Source: an uncultured Clostridia bacterium
Lineage (GTDB): Bacteria > Bacillota > Clostridia > Oscillospirales > Oscillospiraceae
Direction of reading: 5' to 3'
Length of the DNA: 64,000 bases
Assembly: GCA_945877365.1 (NCBI GenBank)
Contig: CAMCRV010000001.1
Location: 1-64,000, forward strand
Shown one piece after another: positions 1 to 8,200 of the stretch. Under the pieces are notes generated by a model. The model had not been told where the DNA came from. It did no database searches and worked only from the letters and a program-made list of their open reading frames with translations. Position 1 is the stretch's first letter, and each line of letters begins with the position of its first letter. The position numbers were made by a program, and so were the translations under genes.

Positions 1-51
1 ATGAACACTAGAACCTGAATCTAGCGAGTCTACCAATTCCACCACTCGCCC
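1..51 (-). tRNA. tRNA-Leu(CAG), partial (cut by window edge)
   Basis: The 51 bases match the 5' portion of the complete tRNA-Leu(CAG) next to it (acceptor strand, D arm, anticodon arm). The rest lies outside the window. With the copy 23 bases away it forms a tandem pair read on the minus strand, probably from the same promoter. Confidence 0.9.
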
Positions 52-74
52 ATATTATGTAAGAAAAAAGAGAC

Positions 75-162
75 TGGTGGGCGAGGCGGGACTTGAACCC
101 GCACGTCCGCAATGAACACTAGAACCTGAATCTAGCGAGTCTACCAATTCCACCACTCGCCC
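75..162 (-). tRNA. tRNA-Leu(CAG)
   Basis: A class II tRNA read on the minus strand. The acceptor stem is GGGCGAG/CTCGCCC, the anticodon stem is CTAGA/TCTAG enclosing CAG, there is a variable arm, the T arm carries GGTTCAAGTCC, and CCA is encoded (75-77). It decodes CUG. Confidence 0.95.
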
Positions 163-207
163 ATCTCTATTCTCTTAACCGGCTGAGCTTCCGCTCAACG
201 CTTGAAC

Positions 208-236
208 ATAATAGCATGGGCTGCAAAATTTGTCAA
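208..236 (-). promoter_or_regulatory. Sigma-A promoter for tandem tRNA-Leu genes
   Basis: On the minus strand TTGACA (231-236) and TATTAT (208-213) are separated by exactly 17 bases, placing the start about 40 bases upstream of the tRNA-Leu acceptor stem. Confidence 0.85.
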
Positions 237-433
237 TACTTTTTTTCAAAAGAATAAACAGGAAGGCAGGCTGGAAACAGAAGCGCAGAGGTCAGCAGCA
301 TCCTGAAGCAAGCCGTTTCCCATATCTGTACGGAAAAGCTGATATTTCCGGTAATCGCACTGTATAAAGCCAATTACAGCCTTCTGGAACTGAAGCTGTT
401 TTGGAATCCGGGCTGCGCTTGTCGCAATGCGAA
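237..433. other. Intergenic stretch without a recognisable gene
   Basis: About 200 bases lie between the tRNA-Leu promoter and the tRNA-Ser terminator. Reading frames are open on both strands over part of it, but none has a start codon with a ribosome binding site and none resembles a family I know. It may be gene debris or simply a spacer. Confidence 0.4.
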
Positions 434-462
434 TAAAAAGCCCATCCGATGGATGGGCTTTT
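434..462 (-). terminator. Intrinsic terminator of tRNA-Ser(GCT)
   Basis: A perfect 9-bp stem (AGCCCATCC/GGATGGGCT) with a GAT loop is flanked by A/T runs on both sides. It sits directly 3' of tRNA-Ser(GCT) on the minus strand, where it ends in a U run. Confidence 0.8.
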
Positions 463-553
463 GGCGGAGTGAGAGGGATTTGAACCCTCGCGCGGCTTTT
501 GACCGCCTACTCCCTTAGCAGGGGAGCCCCTTCGGCCTCTTGGGTATCACTCC
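462..553 (-). tRNA. tRNA-Ser(GCT)
   Basis: A class II tRNA on the minus strand. It has acceptor GGAGTGA/TCACTCC, anticodon stem CTCCC/GGGAG with anticodon GCT, a long variable arm, T-loop GGTTCAAATCC and encoded CCA (462-464). It reads AGC/AGU codons. Confidence 0.95.
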
Positions 554-582
554 GAATAAAAACAATATTTGATTGCCAAAGT

Positions 583-611
583 ATTCTAGCATAGAGTGCA
601 TCTTTTGTCAA
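583..611 (-). promoter_or_regulatory. Sigma-A promoter of tRNA-Ser(GCT)
   Basis: On the minus strand TTGACA (606-611) and TAGAAT (583-588) are separated by 17 bases, about 30 bases ahead of the tRNA. Confidence 0.85.
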
Positions 612-640
612 GCATCATTTCAGCGGTTTTCCCAAAACCC

Positions 641-669
641 TTGACTTTGGAAAAATTCAATGGTATAGT
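641..669 (+). promoter_or_regulatory. Sigma-A promoter of tRNA-Ser(TGA)
   Basis: TTGACT (641-646), 17-base spacer, TATAGT (664-669) preceded by TGG (extended -10). The tRNA begins at 682. This promoter diverges from that of tRNA-Ser(GCT). Confidence 0.85.
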
Positions 670-681
670 TTAGAAAGATTT

Positions 682-770
682 GGAGAGATGTCCGAGTGGT
701 TTAAGGAGCCAGTCTTGAAAACTGGTGACAGGGCAACCTGCCGTGGGTTCGAATCCCACTCTCTCCGCCA
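682..770 (+). tRNA. tRNA-Ser(TGA)
   Basis: A class II tRNA. It has acceptor GGAGAGA/TCTCTCC, anticodon stem CCAGT/ACTGG enclosing CTTGAAA (anticodon TGA), a variable arm, T-loop GGTTCGAATCC and encoded CCA (768-770). Confidence 0.95.
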
Positions 771-771
771 G

Positions 772-798
772 ACCCCCATCCCAAGGATGGGGGTTTTT
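772..798 (+). terminator. Intrinsic terminator of tRNA-Ser(TGA)
   Basis: Stem CCCCCATCC/GGATGGGGG with a CAA loop followed by TTTTT, starting two bases after the tRNA CCA. Confidence 0.9.
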
Positions 799-853
799 CT
801 TCTCCCGATTCTTGTGATACAGTCACGAAGCATTTGAAAGGCGGCGGTAAGCT

Positions 854-1342
854 ATGGATAAGAAAACGGTTTCCCAGTCCAGAACGGAGCAGGTTCAGAT
901 TCTTACGCAGGGAAATCTGAACGGGTACAAGCGCCTGTTCGGCGGCAAGCTGATGGAATGGATTGATATTGTCGCAGCTGTGACTGCAAGAAGACACTGC
1001 GGAATGAATGTTACAACAGCTGCTATTGACTCTCTGGAATTTACGGATGCTGCCTATGCCAATGATACCATTGTCCTGGTGGGAACCGTTACCTATGTGG
1101 GCAGGACATCCATGGAAATCTGTGTAAAAACCTATATCGAGGCTTTAAATGGGGAGAGGAAACTCATCAACAGCGCCTATGTCATCATGGTCGCCCTGGA
1201 TGAAAATGAGCGCCCGGCTGAAGTTCCGGGGCTGATCTGCGAAACAGAAGAAGAAAAATGTCAGTTTCGTCAGGGCGAGGAACGCAATGCAGCCAGAAAA
1301 CGCCGCAGACAGACAGATCCCTGCAGGGATTGCAGGCAATAA
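854..1342 (+). CDS. Acyl-CoA thioesterase, hotdog fold
   Basis: A single hotdog-domain protein of 162 residues that resembles the YciA/cytosolic acyl-CoA hydrolase group. The N-terminal G-YKRLFGGKLMEWID region (about residues 23-38) matches the family's central helix motif, followed by the beta strands ending near VGRTSMEI. Members hydrolyse acyl-CoA to free CoA and acid in the cytoplasm; the chain-length preference cannot be read here. The C-terminal tail after about residue 135 is charged and variable. The ribosome binding site ahead of the ATG is weak (GGCGG), so the start is only likely. It is a single gene between a tRNA and the metY promoter. Confidence 0.8.
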   Translation: MDKKTVSQSRTEQVQILTQGNLNGYKRLFGGKLMEWIDIVAAVTARRHCGMNVTTAAIDSLEFTDAAYANDTIVLVGTVTYVGRTSMEICVKTYIEALNGERKLINSAYVIMVALDENERPAEVPGLICETEEEKCQFRQGEERNAARKRRRQTDPCRDCRQ

Positions 1343-1398
1343 CTCAGCACTTCCCTGCCCCGGATACCTTCTATGGGATGCTGCAAGTGCTGTACTTG

Positions 1399-1427
1399 TT
1401 GACAAATGTCTTTAGCTGGTATACAAT
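1399..1427 (+). promoter_or_regulatory. Promoter of metY-metA
   Basis: TTGACA (1399-1404), 17 bases, TACAAT (1422-1427). The predicted leader is only about 25 bases, too short for a SAM riboswitch or T-box, so regulation of this methionine operon must act at the promoter or elsewhere. Confidence 0.75.
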
Positions 1428-1458
1428 GGGTGCCAGAATTCTACAATGAGGTGAGACC

Positions 1459-2733
1459 ATGCATACAGAGACTTTATGTATTCAGGCCGGATATACCCCC
1501 GGAAACGGCGAACCCCGGCAAATCCCCATCTATCAGAGCACAACATTCAAGTACAGTACCTCTGAGGATATGGGAAAGCTGTTCGATCTGGAGGCAGAGG
1601 GATATTTTTATTCCCGTCTGGCCAATCCTACCTGCGATGCGGTTGCCGCAAAAATCTGCGCGCTGGAGGGCGGAACGGCTGCCATGCTCACCGGATCCGG
1701 CCAGTCTGCAACCTTTCTTTCTCTGTTTAATATTGCAGGCTGCGGCGACCATATTGTGGTCAGTTCCGCAATTTACGGCGGTACCTATAACCTGATCTCT
1801 GTAACCATGAAGCGGATGGGCCTGGAAGCCACCTTTGTAGATCCCGACTGCACGGAAGCGGAGCTGAATGCCGCATTCCGCTCCAACACCAAGGCCCTGT
1901 TCGGCGAGACCATTGCCAACCCTGCTCTTACGGTGCTGGACATTGAGAAGTTTGCCAAAGCCGCTCACGCACATGGTGTTCCGCTGATTGTGGACAATAC
2001 CTTTGCTACTCCTGTAAACTGCCGTCCCTTTGAATGGGGCGCGGATATCGTCATTCACTCCACCACCAAGTATATGGATGGCCATGCTTCCGCTATCGGC
2101 GGCGTGATTGTGGACGGGGGCAAGTTTGACTGGACAAAGTACCCCGATAAATTCCCTGGGCTGTGCACACCGGATGACAGCTACCATGGTGTTACCTATA
2201 CGGAACGGTTCGGAATCCAGGGCGCCTATATCAACAAATGTGTTGCACAGCTGATGCGTGACTTCGGCTGCGTTCAGTCCCCCCAGAGTGCTTATCTGCT
2301 GAATCTGGGTCTGGAAAGCCTTCCTCTTCGGATGAAGCAGCACTGCTCCAATGCGCTTACCATCGCCCGCTTCCTGAAGGGGCACGAAAAAGTTCGCTGG
2401 GTGAAATATTGCGGCCTTGAGGGTGACAAGCATTATGAGATTGCCCGGAAATACCTGCCCAACGGTTCCTGCGGCGTGGTTTCCTTCGGCCTGTACGGCG
2501 GTCGCAAGGCCGCGGAAGTCTTCATGAAGCATCTGAAGCTGGGCTCCATTGAGACCCATGTGGCAGATTCCAGAACCTGCTGCCTGCATCCTGCCTCCTC
2601 GACACATCGCCAGATGACCGATGCTGAACTGGACGCTGCGGGAATTGGCTCTGATCTGATCCGCCTCAGCTGCGGTCTGGAAAATGTGCAGGATCTTCTG
2701 GAGGACCTTGCCCAGGCATTGAATCACGCATAA
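1459..2733 (+). CDS. metY: O-acetylhomoserine sulfhydrylase
   Basis: A PLP-dependent Cys/Met-metabolism enzyme of 424 residues. The start is an ATG after GAGGTGA. Recognisable parts are the TGSGQSA phosphate-binding loop (about 78-84), the VDNTFATP segment (178-185) and the PLP lysine K204 in [11 protein letters not shown], followed by the IGG turn. The length and the long insert after the lysine fit MetY, which makes homocysteine from O-acetylhomoserine and sulfide, rather than the shorter MetB/MetC group. The metA gene 14 bases downstream, with an acetyl-type active-site residue, supports this substrate. Confidence 0.9.
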   Translation: MHTETLCIQAGYTPGNGEPRQIPIYQSTTFKYSTSEDMGKLFDLEAEGYFYSRLANPTCDAVAAKICALEGGTAAMLTGSGQSATFLSLFNIAGCGDHIVVSSAIYGGTYNLISVTMKRMGLEATFVDPDCTEAELNAAFRSNTKALFGETIANPALTVLDIEKFAKAAHAHGVPLIVDNTFATPVNCRPFEWGADIVIHSTTKYMDGHASAIGGVIVDGGKFDWTKYPDKFPGLCTPDDSYHGVTYTERFGIQGAYINKCVAQLMRDFGCVQSPQSAYLLNLGLESLPLRMKQHCSNALTIARFLKGHEKVRWVKYCGLEGDKHYEIARKYLPNGSCGVVSFGLYGGRKAAEVFMKHLKLGSIETHVADSRTCCLHPASSTHRQMTDAELDAAGIGSDLIRLSCGLENVQDLLEDLAQALNHA

Positions 2734-2747
2734 TTGGGGGGATTGTC

Positions 2748-3683
2748 TTGCCCATTCAGATACCCAATGATCTGCCGGCAGCAGGTGTGCTGCAGCAGGA
2801 AAATATTTTTGTAATGACCCAGAAACGGGCGGAATCTCAGGAGATCCGACCTCTGGAGATCGTTCTGCTGAATCTGATGCCCACAAAAATTGTCACAGAG
2901 ACACAGCTGAGCCGGGTTTTGGGGAACACACCACTTCAGGTTCATCTGGAGCTGATGATGGTTTCCTCTCACAAGCCCAAAAACACCCCTCAGGAACATT
3001 TGCTGAATTTTTACAAAACCTTCGATGAGCTTAAGGATCGGAAATTCGACGGCATGGTCATCACCGGCGCTCCGGTAGAGCTGATGGAGTTTGAGGAAGT
3101 GAACTACTGGGAAGAGCTATGCCGGATCATGGAATGGAGCAAAACCCATGTTCATTCCACCCTTCACATCTGCTGGGGCGCACAGGCTGCCCTGTATTAC
3201 CACTATGGGATTCAGAAGCGGCTGCTGCCGAAAAAACTCTTTGGCGTATTCTTGCACCATGCCGACTACAAGCGGGCAATCCTGCTGCGGGGCTTTGACG
3301 ATCAGTTTTGGGTTCCCCACTCCCGTCATACCACAGTAGACCGGGCGGATCTGGAAAAGATTCCCGGCATGAAGATTCTTGCATCTTCCGAAGAAGCTGG
3401 TGTTTACGCCATGATGACGGATAAAGGGCGGCAGATCTTCATTACAGGCCATTCGGAATACGACGGCGACACATTGGCCAGAGAGTACCTCAGGGACAAG
3501 AATGCCGGACTGCCCATTGAGCTCCCCAGGAACTATTATCCCGATGATGATGACACCCGGGAACCGCTGGTTCGCTGGAGAAGCCACGGGAACCTTCTGT
3601 TCAGCAACTGGCTGAACTATTTCGTATACCAGACAACGCCCTACGATATTATGTCGGTAGGCGAAGCCCGGACAGATGACTGA
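2748..3683 (+). CDS. metA: Homoserine O-acetyltransferase (MetA family)
   Basis: A MetA/HTS-family acyltransferase of 311 residues. The start is TTG at 2748 behind GGGGGGAT, giving the usual [11 protein letters not shown] beginning. The active-site residues are present: nucleophile C142 (HICWGAQ) and the H235/E237 pair (TGHSEYD). Residue 111 is Glu ([10 protein letters not shown]). In this family Glu at 111 has been linked to acetyl-CoA use and Gly to succinyl-CoA use, so despite the common name 'succinyltransferase' this copy should make O-acetylhomoserine. That is the substrate of the MetY encoded just upstream in the same operon. Confidence 0.92.
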   Translation: MPIQIPNDLPAAGVLQQENIFVMTQKRAESQEIRPLEIVLLNLMPTKIVTETQLSRVLGNTPLQVHLELMMVSSHKPKNTPQEHLLNFYKTFDELKDRKFDGMVITGAPVELMEFEEVNYWEELCRIMEWSKTHVHSTLHICWGAQAALYYHYGIQKRLLPKKLFGVFLHHADYKRAILLRGFDDQFWVPHSRHTTVDRADLEKIPGMKILASSEEAGVYAMMTDKGRQIFITGHSEYDGDTLAREYLRDKNAGLPIELPRNYYPDDDDTREPLVRWRSHGNLLFSNWLNYFVYQTTPYDIMSVGEARTDD

Positions 3684-3773
3684 GAAAAACCCGCAGGAGC
3701 GGAGCGAGGATTCTTCTCATCCTGGCAGAAGCAGGATGTTGTTCCCGGGAGAGTATTATTCCAGGAGAAAACC

Positions 3774-4478
3774 ATGATAAAAGCAGTTTTATTTGATTTG
3801 GACGGAACCCTGCTCCCCATGGATCAGGATCTGTTTGTGAAGGCGTATATTTCCACAATGGCAGCGCATCTGCTGCCCCATGGATATGAGTCCAAAGCCC
3901 TGATTCAGGCGCTTTCTATGGGCACAGAGGCAATGTACGGCAATGACGGCTCGAAAACAAATGAGGAATGCTTCTGGGATGCATTCAATCAGGTGTTTCA
4001 ACAGGATTGCCGGAAGGATATGCCTGTGTTTGATGAATATTACCGCACGGGCTTTCAGATGGTGAAGGAGAAATGCGGCTTCGCACCGGAGGCATCTTCT
4101 GTACTTCAGGCAGTGAAGAAGAAGGGACTCCTGCCGGTTCTGGCTACCAATCCGCTGTTTCCGGCTATCGCAACCCACAGCCGGGTCCGCTGGGCAGGAC
4201 TGCAGCCGGAGGACTTTTTCCATATTACCACCTATGAAAATTCTCATTTCTGTAAGCCCACTGCTGCCTATTATCGGGAAATTCTGGATTATCTGAGTCT
4301 TTCTCCGGAATCGTGCCTGATGGTGGGCAATGATGCAGCCGAGGATCTGGCAGCGATGGAGGTGGGTATTTCCTGCTTTCTGCTGACCGACTGCCTGATC
4401 AACCGAAATGGACGGGATACCCATGATGTCCCTCAGGGAAGCTTTTCCCAGCTTATGGCCTTTATTGAAAATCTTTAA
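3774..4478 (+). CDS. HAD-superfamily hydrolase
   Basis: A cytoplasmic HAD phosphatase-like protein of 234 residues. The nucleophile motif is FDLDGTL (D8 and D10), and the Mg-binding motif GNDAAEDLAAM appears late in the protein, with a helical cap between them. The start is an ATG behind AGGAGA. It lies 90 bases after metA and 30 bases before asnA, so it is probably co-transcribed with asnA. The substrate cannot be inferred. Confidence 0.8.
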   Translation: MIKAVLFDLDGTLLPMDQDLFVKAYISTMAAHLLPHGYESKALIQALSMGTEAMYGNDGSKTNEECFWDAFNQVFQQDCRKDMPVFDEYYRTGFQMVKEKCGFAPEASSVLQAVKKKGLLPVLATNPLFPAIATHSRVRWAGLQPEDFFHITTYENSHFCKPTAAYYREILDYLSLSPESCLMVGNDAAEDLAAMEVGISCFLLTDCLINRNGRDTHDVPQGSFSQLMAFIENL

Positions 4479-4508
4479 TGTACCATTCCGATTTTGGAGG
4501 ATAAAATC

Positions 4509-5519
4509 ATGAACAAGGTTTATATTCCCCATGGCTATACCGCAAGCCTGGATGCTTATGACACCCAGCGTGCCATTGCCTATATCAAGGAAACCTTCCA
4601 GCAGGAGTTTTCCAGGGCGCTGAATCTGAAGCGTGTTTCCGCTCCCCTGTTTGTTACGGAGAATTCCGGCCTGAATGATAATCTGAACGGCTATGAGCGT
4701 CCGGTATCCTTTGATATTCCTGCTGTGGGCGCGGATGCCCAGGTTGTACACTCTCTGGCAAAATGGAAGCGTCTGGCTCTGAAGCGGTACAATTTCACCA
4801 TCGGCAACGGGCTGTACACTGATATGAATGCAATCCGCCGGGATGAGGAGCTGGACAATGTCCACTCCATCTATGTGGACCAGTGGGACTGGGAGAAGGT
4901 CATTACCCGGGAAAACAGGAATTCCGAGTATCTGAAGCTCATTGTCTGTGCCATTGTCCGGGCTATCTGTGATACCAACGACAGGCTTCATGTCCGGTTC
5001 CCCCAGCTTCATACGCAGCTTCAGCGGGAGGTATCTTTTATCACTTCTCAGGCTCTGGAGGATATGTATCCGGAACTGGAAACCGGTTCCCAGCGGGAGA
5101 ATGCCTATGTAAAGGAACACAGAACGGCCTGCATCATGCAGATTGGCGGAAAACTTCGATCCGGCAAGCCCCATGACGGCCGTGCTCCGGACTATGATGA
5201 CTGGAACCTCAACTGCGACATCTTTTTCTGGGATGATGTGCTGGATCGGGCTTTGGAGATTTCCTCCATGGGTATTCGCGTGGATGCTGCGGCTCTGGAT
5301 CGTCAGCTGACGGAGTCCGGCTGTGACGACCGCAGGCAGCTCCCCTTCCACCAGATGCTCCTGAAGGATGAGCTTCCCCTGACCATTGGCGGCGGCATCG
5401 GACAGTCCCGTCTGGCTATGCTGATGATGGGATGCTGTCATATCGGTGAGGTGCAGTCCAGCGTATGGGACAGGCAGACAGTGGATGCGTGTGAAAAGGC
5501 GGGGGTTCGGCTTCTGTAA
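4509..5519 (+). CDS. asnA: Aspartate-ammonia ligase (asparagine synthetase A)
   Basis: 336 residues. It belongs to the AsnA family, related to class II aminoacyl-tRNA synthetases, and makes asparagine from aspartate, ammonia and ATP. Family landmarks are the N-terminal tract with VSAPLFV, then GLNDNLNGYERPV, an RRDEELDNVHSIYVDQWDWEK block and the late GGGIGQSR motif. The start is the ATG at 4509 with GGAGG eight bases ahead; an in-frame TTG at 4494 would overlap that ribosome binding site. A glutamine-dependent asnB also lies in this window, so the cell can use either nitrogen donor. Confidence 0.95.
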   Translation: MNKVYIPHGYTASLDAYDTQRAIAYIKETFQQEFSRALNLKRVSAPLFVTENSGLNDNLNGYERPVSFDIPAVGADAQVVHSLAKWKRLALKRYNFTIGNGLYTDMNAIRRDEELDNVHSIYVDQWDWEKVITRENRNSEYLKLIVCAIVRAICDTNDRLHVRFPQLHTQLQREVSFITSQALEDMYPELETGSQRENAYVKEHRTACIMQIGGKLRSGKPHDGRAPDYDDWNLNCDIFFWDDVLDRALEISSMGIRVDAAALDRQLTESGCDDRRQLPFHQMLLKDELPLTIGGGIGQSRLAMLMMGCCHIGEVQSSVWDRQTVDACEKAGVRLL

Positions 5520-5567
5520 GCCAGTCCCCCACCGATGAAAATATTTTGAAATATGTAAAATTCAGGG

Positions 5568-5596
5568 TTGACAAATCCGGCTTCTTGATGTATCAT
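5568..5596 (+). promoter_or_regulatory. Promoter of tRNA-Ser(GGA)
   Basis: TTGACA (5568-5573), 17 bases, TATCAT (5591-5596). The tRNA starts 28 bases later. Confidence 0.8.
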
Positions 5597-5623
5597 ATCC
5601 CAGTCGGCATGAGCAATCCGCAT

Positions 5624-5715
5624 GGAGAAGTCGCGTAGCTGGCCGAGCGCGCACGATTGGAAATCGTGTATACCCCAAAAGGGTATCGAGGGTTCAAATC
5701 CCTCCTTCTCCGCCA
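5624..5715 (+). tRNA. tRNA-Ser(GGA)
   Basis: A class II tRNA. It has acceptor GGAGAAG/CTTCTCC, anticodon stem CACGA/TCGTG with anticodon GGA, a long variable arm, T-loop GGTTCAAATCC and encoded CCA. It is the third serine isoacceptor in the first 6 kb. Confidence 0.95.
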
Positions 5716-5718
5716 TAA

Positions 5719-5760
5719 AGCCACCGAAATTCCGTTGGAGTTTCGGTGGCTTTCTTTTTC
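5719..5760 (+). terminator. Intrinsic terminator of tRNA-Ser(GGA)
   Basis: An 11-bp stem AGCCACCGAAA/TTTCGGTGGCT is followed by TTTCTTTTTC. It lies between the tRNA and a convergent gene. Confidence 0.88.
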
Positions 5761-5795
5761 TCTTGATTTTTAAAAAGTCTTGGTATTGGCAGTGA

Positions 5796-6614
5796 TCAAA
5801 GGGAAAACTGTACCTGCTCTGGCTCCTCTTCCATGGATACAATGGGAAAACCGGCTGTCTCCGGGATTCCGTTTTTACCGATGCGATAATCGATTCCGGC
5901 CTTTGCCGCCTGTGATATCTGAAAACGCCGCGGGATTCTGTACAGCTTGCCATCCTTCATGAATCTGGCACCGGTCTGGTGAAAGCAAAACGGGATTTCC
6001 TTTTCTACGCATTGTCTTCGCAGATCCAGAATCCACTCATAGTGGCAGGGGCGTGCCTCCAGGCCGGATTCGCCGCTGGCAGATACTTCTTCTATACTGC
6101 TGTCAAGATATGGAGAAATATCTATCTGTTCCAATAGAGGGGCTGCAATAATGGAACGATGGCAGATGGGAAGCTCCCGGAAGATGGGGAGCCGAAAATC
6201 TGCCCGATCCTGATTCTCCACGGTACAGCCGATCATCACATTTTCATATCCGTCGCCCCAATCCGGCGGAAGGCATTTTTCCAGCCTGTCAATTCGTTTC
6301 GTGAAAAAGTAAAACAGGCAGTCGCTGCGGGAACGGATCATTTTCCAGCATTCCAACCGCCATGGATCTGCATCCTCCAGAAGAAAGTCTGAAGTAAAGC
6401 AGGTAAAAACAATTTTCCCGGAGGGAATTTTATAGCTGCCGTTCCGCTTTTTCTCAATGGGCAGATGGAATGACGCATTTTTTCTGCATTGTCGGCTGGC
6501 ATCCCCGATGCCAAACTTCTCGTCCTGCCGATAAACATAGCAGTATTTGCATCCCGGGCTGATTCTTGTGCACCCATGCCAGGGATTCCAGCTCGCATAA
6601 ACAGAATCTGACAT
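5796..6614 (-). CDS. DUF5131 (phage Gp37/Gp68-like) protein
   Basis: 272 residues. The N-terminal motif SWNPWHGCTRISPGCKYCY places it in the Gp37/Gp68 family (DUF5131), whose members occur in phages and bacteria and have a cysteine pattern suggestive of radical-SAM-type Fe-S chemistry. No reaction is established for this group as far as I know. The start is the ATG at 6614 behind GGAGG; the upstream open frame has no signal. The gene is alone, on the strand opposite to cca, with its own promoter. No phage genes flank it. Confidence 0.75.
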   Translation of the reverse strand: MSDSVYASWNPWHGCTRISPGCKYCYVYRQDEKFGIGDASRQCRKNASFHLPIEKKRNGSYKIPSGKIVFTCFTSDFLLEDADPWRLECWKMIRSRSDCLFYFFTKRIDRLEKCLPPDWGDGYENVMIGCTVENQDRADFRLPIFRELPICHRSIIAAPLLEQIDISPYLDSSIEEVSASGESGLEARPCHYEWILDLRRQCVEKEIPFCFHQTGARFMKDGKLYRIPRRFQISQAAKAGIDYRIGKNGIPETAGFPIVSMEEEPEQVQFSL

Positions 6615-6645
6615 ATGGAATTCCTCCGTAAAAACCCTTTTCTCT

Positions 6646-6673
6646 ATTATACTCTGAATTCTGTCTCTGGCAA
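6646..6673 (-). promoter_or_regulatory. Promoter of the DUF5131 gene
   Basis: Minus strand TTGCCA (6668-6673), 16 bases, TATAAT (6646-6651). It is back to back with the cca promoter. Confidence 0.7.
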
Positions 6674-6688
6674 GAGAGAATGTCCTTC

Positions 6689-6716
6689 TTGACATTCTGC
6701 CAGGCCAGATTACAAT
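6689..6716 (+). promoter_or_regulatory. Promoter of cca
   Basis: TTGACA (6689-6694), 16 bases, TACAAT (6711-6716), 30 bases ahead of the ATG. Confidence 0.65.
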
Positions 6717-6746
6717 AATAGGAAGATGATTGAGAGGAGATCTGCC

Positions 6747-8099
6747 ATGAATCAGGAATTGCAGATGGCAAGAAGGATCGCTGAACTGGTTGCCCAGCAT
6801 GGCGGACAAGCCTTTTTTGTGGGGGGCTATGTACGGGATTCCCTGCTGGGACGAAATACCACGGATATGGATATGGAGGTGCATGGGATTGCCCCGGCCT
6901 GCCTGGAACATATCCTGGATACCTTGGGGCAACGAATTGAAATCGGAAAGAGCTTTGGCATCTATAATCTGAAAGGATACAATTTGGACATTGCCATGCC
7001 CCGAAGGGAAAAAGCATGGGGTATGGGGCACCGGGATTTTTCTGTTGAGGTCGATCCCTTTATCGGAACAAAGTCAGCAGCCATGCGCCGGGATTTTACC
7101 ATAAACGCCCTGATGCAGGATATTTTATCCGGGCAGATTATCGACCATTTCGGCGGTCTGGAAGATTTATCCTCCGGAGTGATTCGCCATGTAAACGATA
7201 CTTCCTTTCCCGAAGATCCCCTCCGGGTGCTGAGGGCTGCACAATTTGCCGCAAGATTCGGCTTCTCGGTGGCACAGGAGACGGTTGCCCTGTGCCGCAG
7301 AATGCAGCTTGCGTTTCTCCCGGGGGAACGGATTGCCGGGGAACTGAAGAAAGCGATTACAAAGTCTGAATGTCCGTCGATTTTCTTTGAAATTCTCCGC
7401 AAAATGCAGCAGCTGGACATCTGGTTTCCGGAGGTGAAGTCCCTGATCGATGTTCCCCAGAATCCTGTTTATCATGCCGAAGGGGATGTGTGGAACCACA
7501 CGATGATGGTATTGGATCAGGCTGCATTGCTGCGAAAAAACGCAGAGAACCCCTACTGGTTTATGCTTGCCGCACTGACCCATGATTTTGGAAAGGCAAT
7601 TTGCACCGAGGAGAAAAACGGCGTTCTTCATTCCTATGATCATGAGCAGAAAGGAATCCCTCTGGCAGAAGCCTTTCTGCGCCGCTTTACCCGGGAGACC
7701 CGGCTGATAGGCTATGTAAAAAACATGGTGCTGCTGCATATGAAGCCGAACACGCTGGCGCATGCCAATTCCGCTGTCAAGGCTACAAATCGGCTTTTTG
7801 ACCAATCCGTTGACCCGGAGGGTCTGATCTGCCTGGCGCTGGCGGATGACAGGGGCAGGATCACATCCCAGCCTGCCCCCTCTACAGAGCCGTTTCTCCG
7901 GGAGAGACTGGTTATTTTTCGGGAATATATGTCGCGCCCCTATGTTGGTGGACGGGATTTGCTGGAAGCAGGCCTTAGCCCGGGCGCGGAATTATCCGAA
8001 ATTCTGGATTATGCCCACAAGCTGCGTCTTGCCGGTGTGGAAAAGCAGTCCGCTCTGCGGCAGTGTCTGTCTTACGCACAGACATTGGCCGGAAAGTGA
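6747..8099 (+). CDS. cca: CCA-adding tRNA nucleotidyltransferase with HD domain
   Basis: 450 residues. The class II nucleotidyltransferase head contains FFVGGYVRDSLLG (GGxVRD) and the metal-binding DMDME. It is followed by the RRDFTINAL and EDPLRVLRAAQFAARFGF motifs of CCA/poly(A) polymerases. A C-terminal HD-type region (WNHTMMVLD, HDFGKA, HSYDHEQKG) follows, as in the HD-containing bacterial CCA enzymes. It repairs or completes tRNA 3' ends; the tRNAs nearby already encode CCA, so a repair role is expected. The start is the ATG at 6747 behind GAGAGGAG. Confidence 0.9.
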   Translation: MNQELQMARRIAELVAQHGGQAFFVGGYVRDSLLGRNTTDMDMEVHGIAPACLEHILDTLGQRIEIGKSFGIYNLKGYNLDIAMPRREKAWGMGHRDFSVEVDPFIGTKSAAMRRDFTINALMQDILSGQIIDHFGGLEDLSSGVIRHVNDTSFPEDPLRVLRAAQFAARFGFSVAQETVALCRRMQLAFLPGERIAGELKKAITKSECPSIFFEILRKMQQLDIWFPEVKSLIDVPQNPVYHAEGDVWNHTMMVLDQAALLRKNAENPYWFMLAALTHDFGKAICTEEKNGVLHSYDHEQKGIPLAEAFLRRFTRETRLIGYVKNMVLLHMKPNTLAHANSAVKATNRLFDQSVDPEGLICLALADDRGRITSQPAPSTEPFLRERLVIFREYMSRPYVGGRDLLEAGLSPGAELSEILDYAHKLRLAGVEKQSALRQCLSYAQTLAGK

Positions 8100-8140
8100 T
8101 GGTTGTTCCCCCGTATTATCATTTCCTATTCCCTGCTCTA

Positions 8141-8169
8141 TTGACATTTTTCCGGGAAAAAGGTATCAT
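8141..8169 (+). promoter_or_regulatory. Promoter of the SAM-hydrolase/ECF transporter operon
   Basis: TTGACA (8141-8146), 17 bases, TATCAT (8164-8169). The leader before the GTG start is about 25 bases, so no SAM riboswitch fits there. Confidence 0.8.
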
Positions 8170-8200
8170 ACTAATATCATTTGAACAGGAGGCGGATTCC

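Noticed and set aside
1-162. The direct repeat of about 50 bases at the left edge as a mobile or CRISPR-type repeat.
   Set aside because: It is explained by two tandem copies of tRNA-Leu(CAG).
237-433. Open frames on both strands in the gap before tRNA-Ser(GCT) as a possible pseudogene.
   Set aside because: No start signal, no recognisable motif, and both strands are equally open. It cannot be told from spacer DNA.
1405-1458. A possible SAM riboswitch or T-box controlling metY-metA.
   Set aside because: The promoter sits about 30 bases before the start codon, leaving no room for either.
4494-4508. An upstream TTG start for asnA.
   Set aside because: It overlaps the GGAGG that serves the ATG at 4509.
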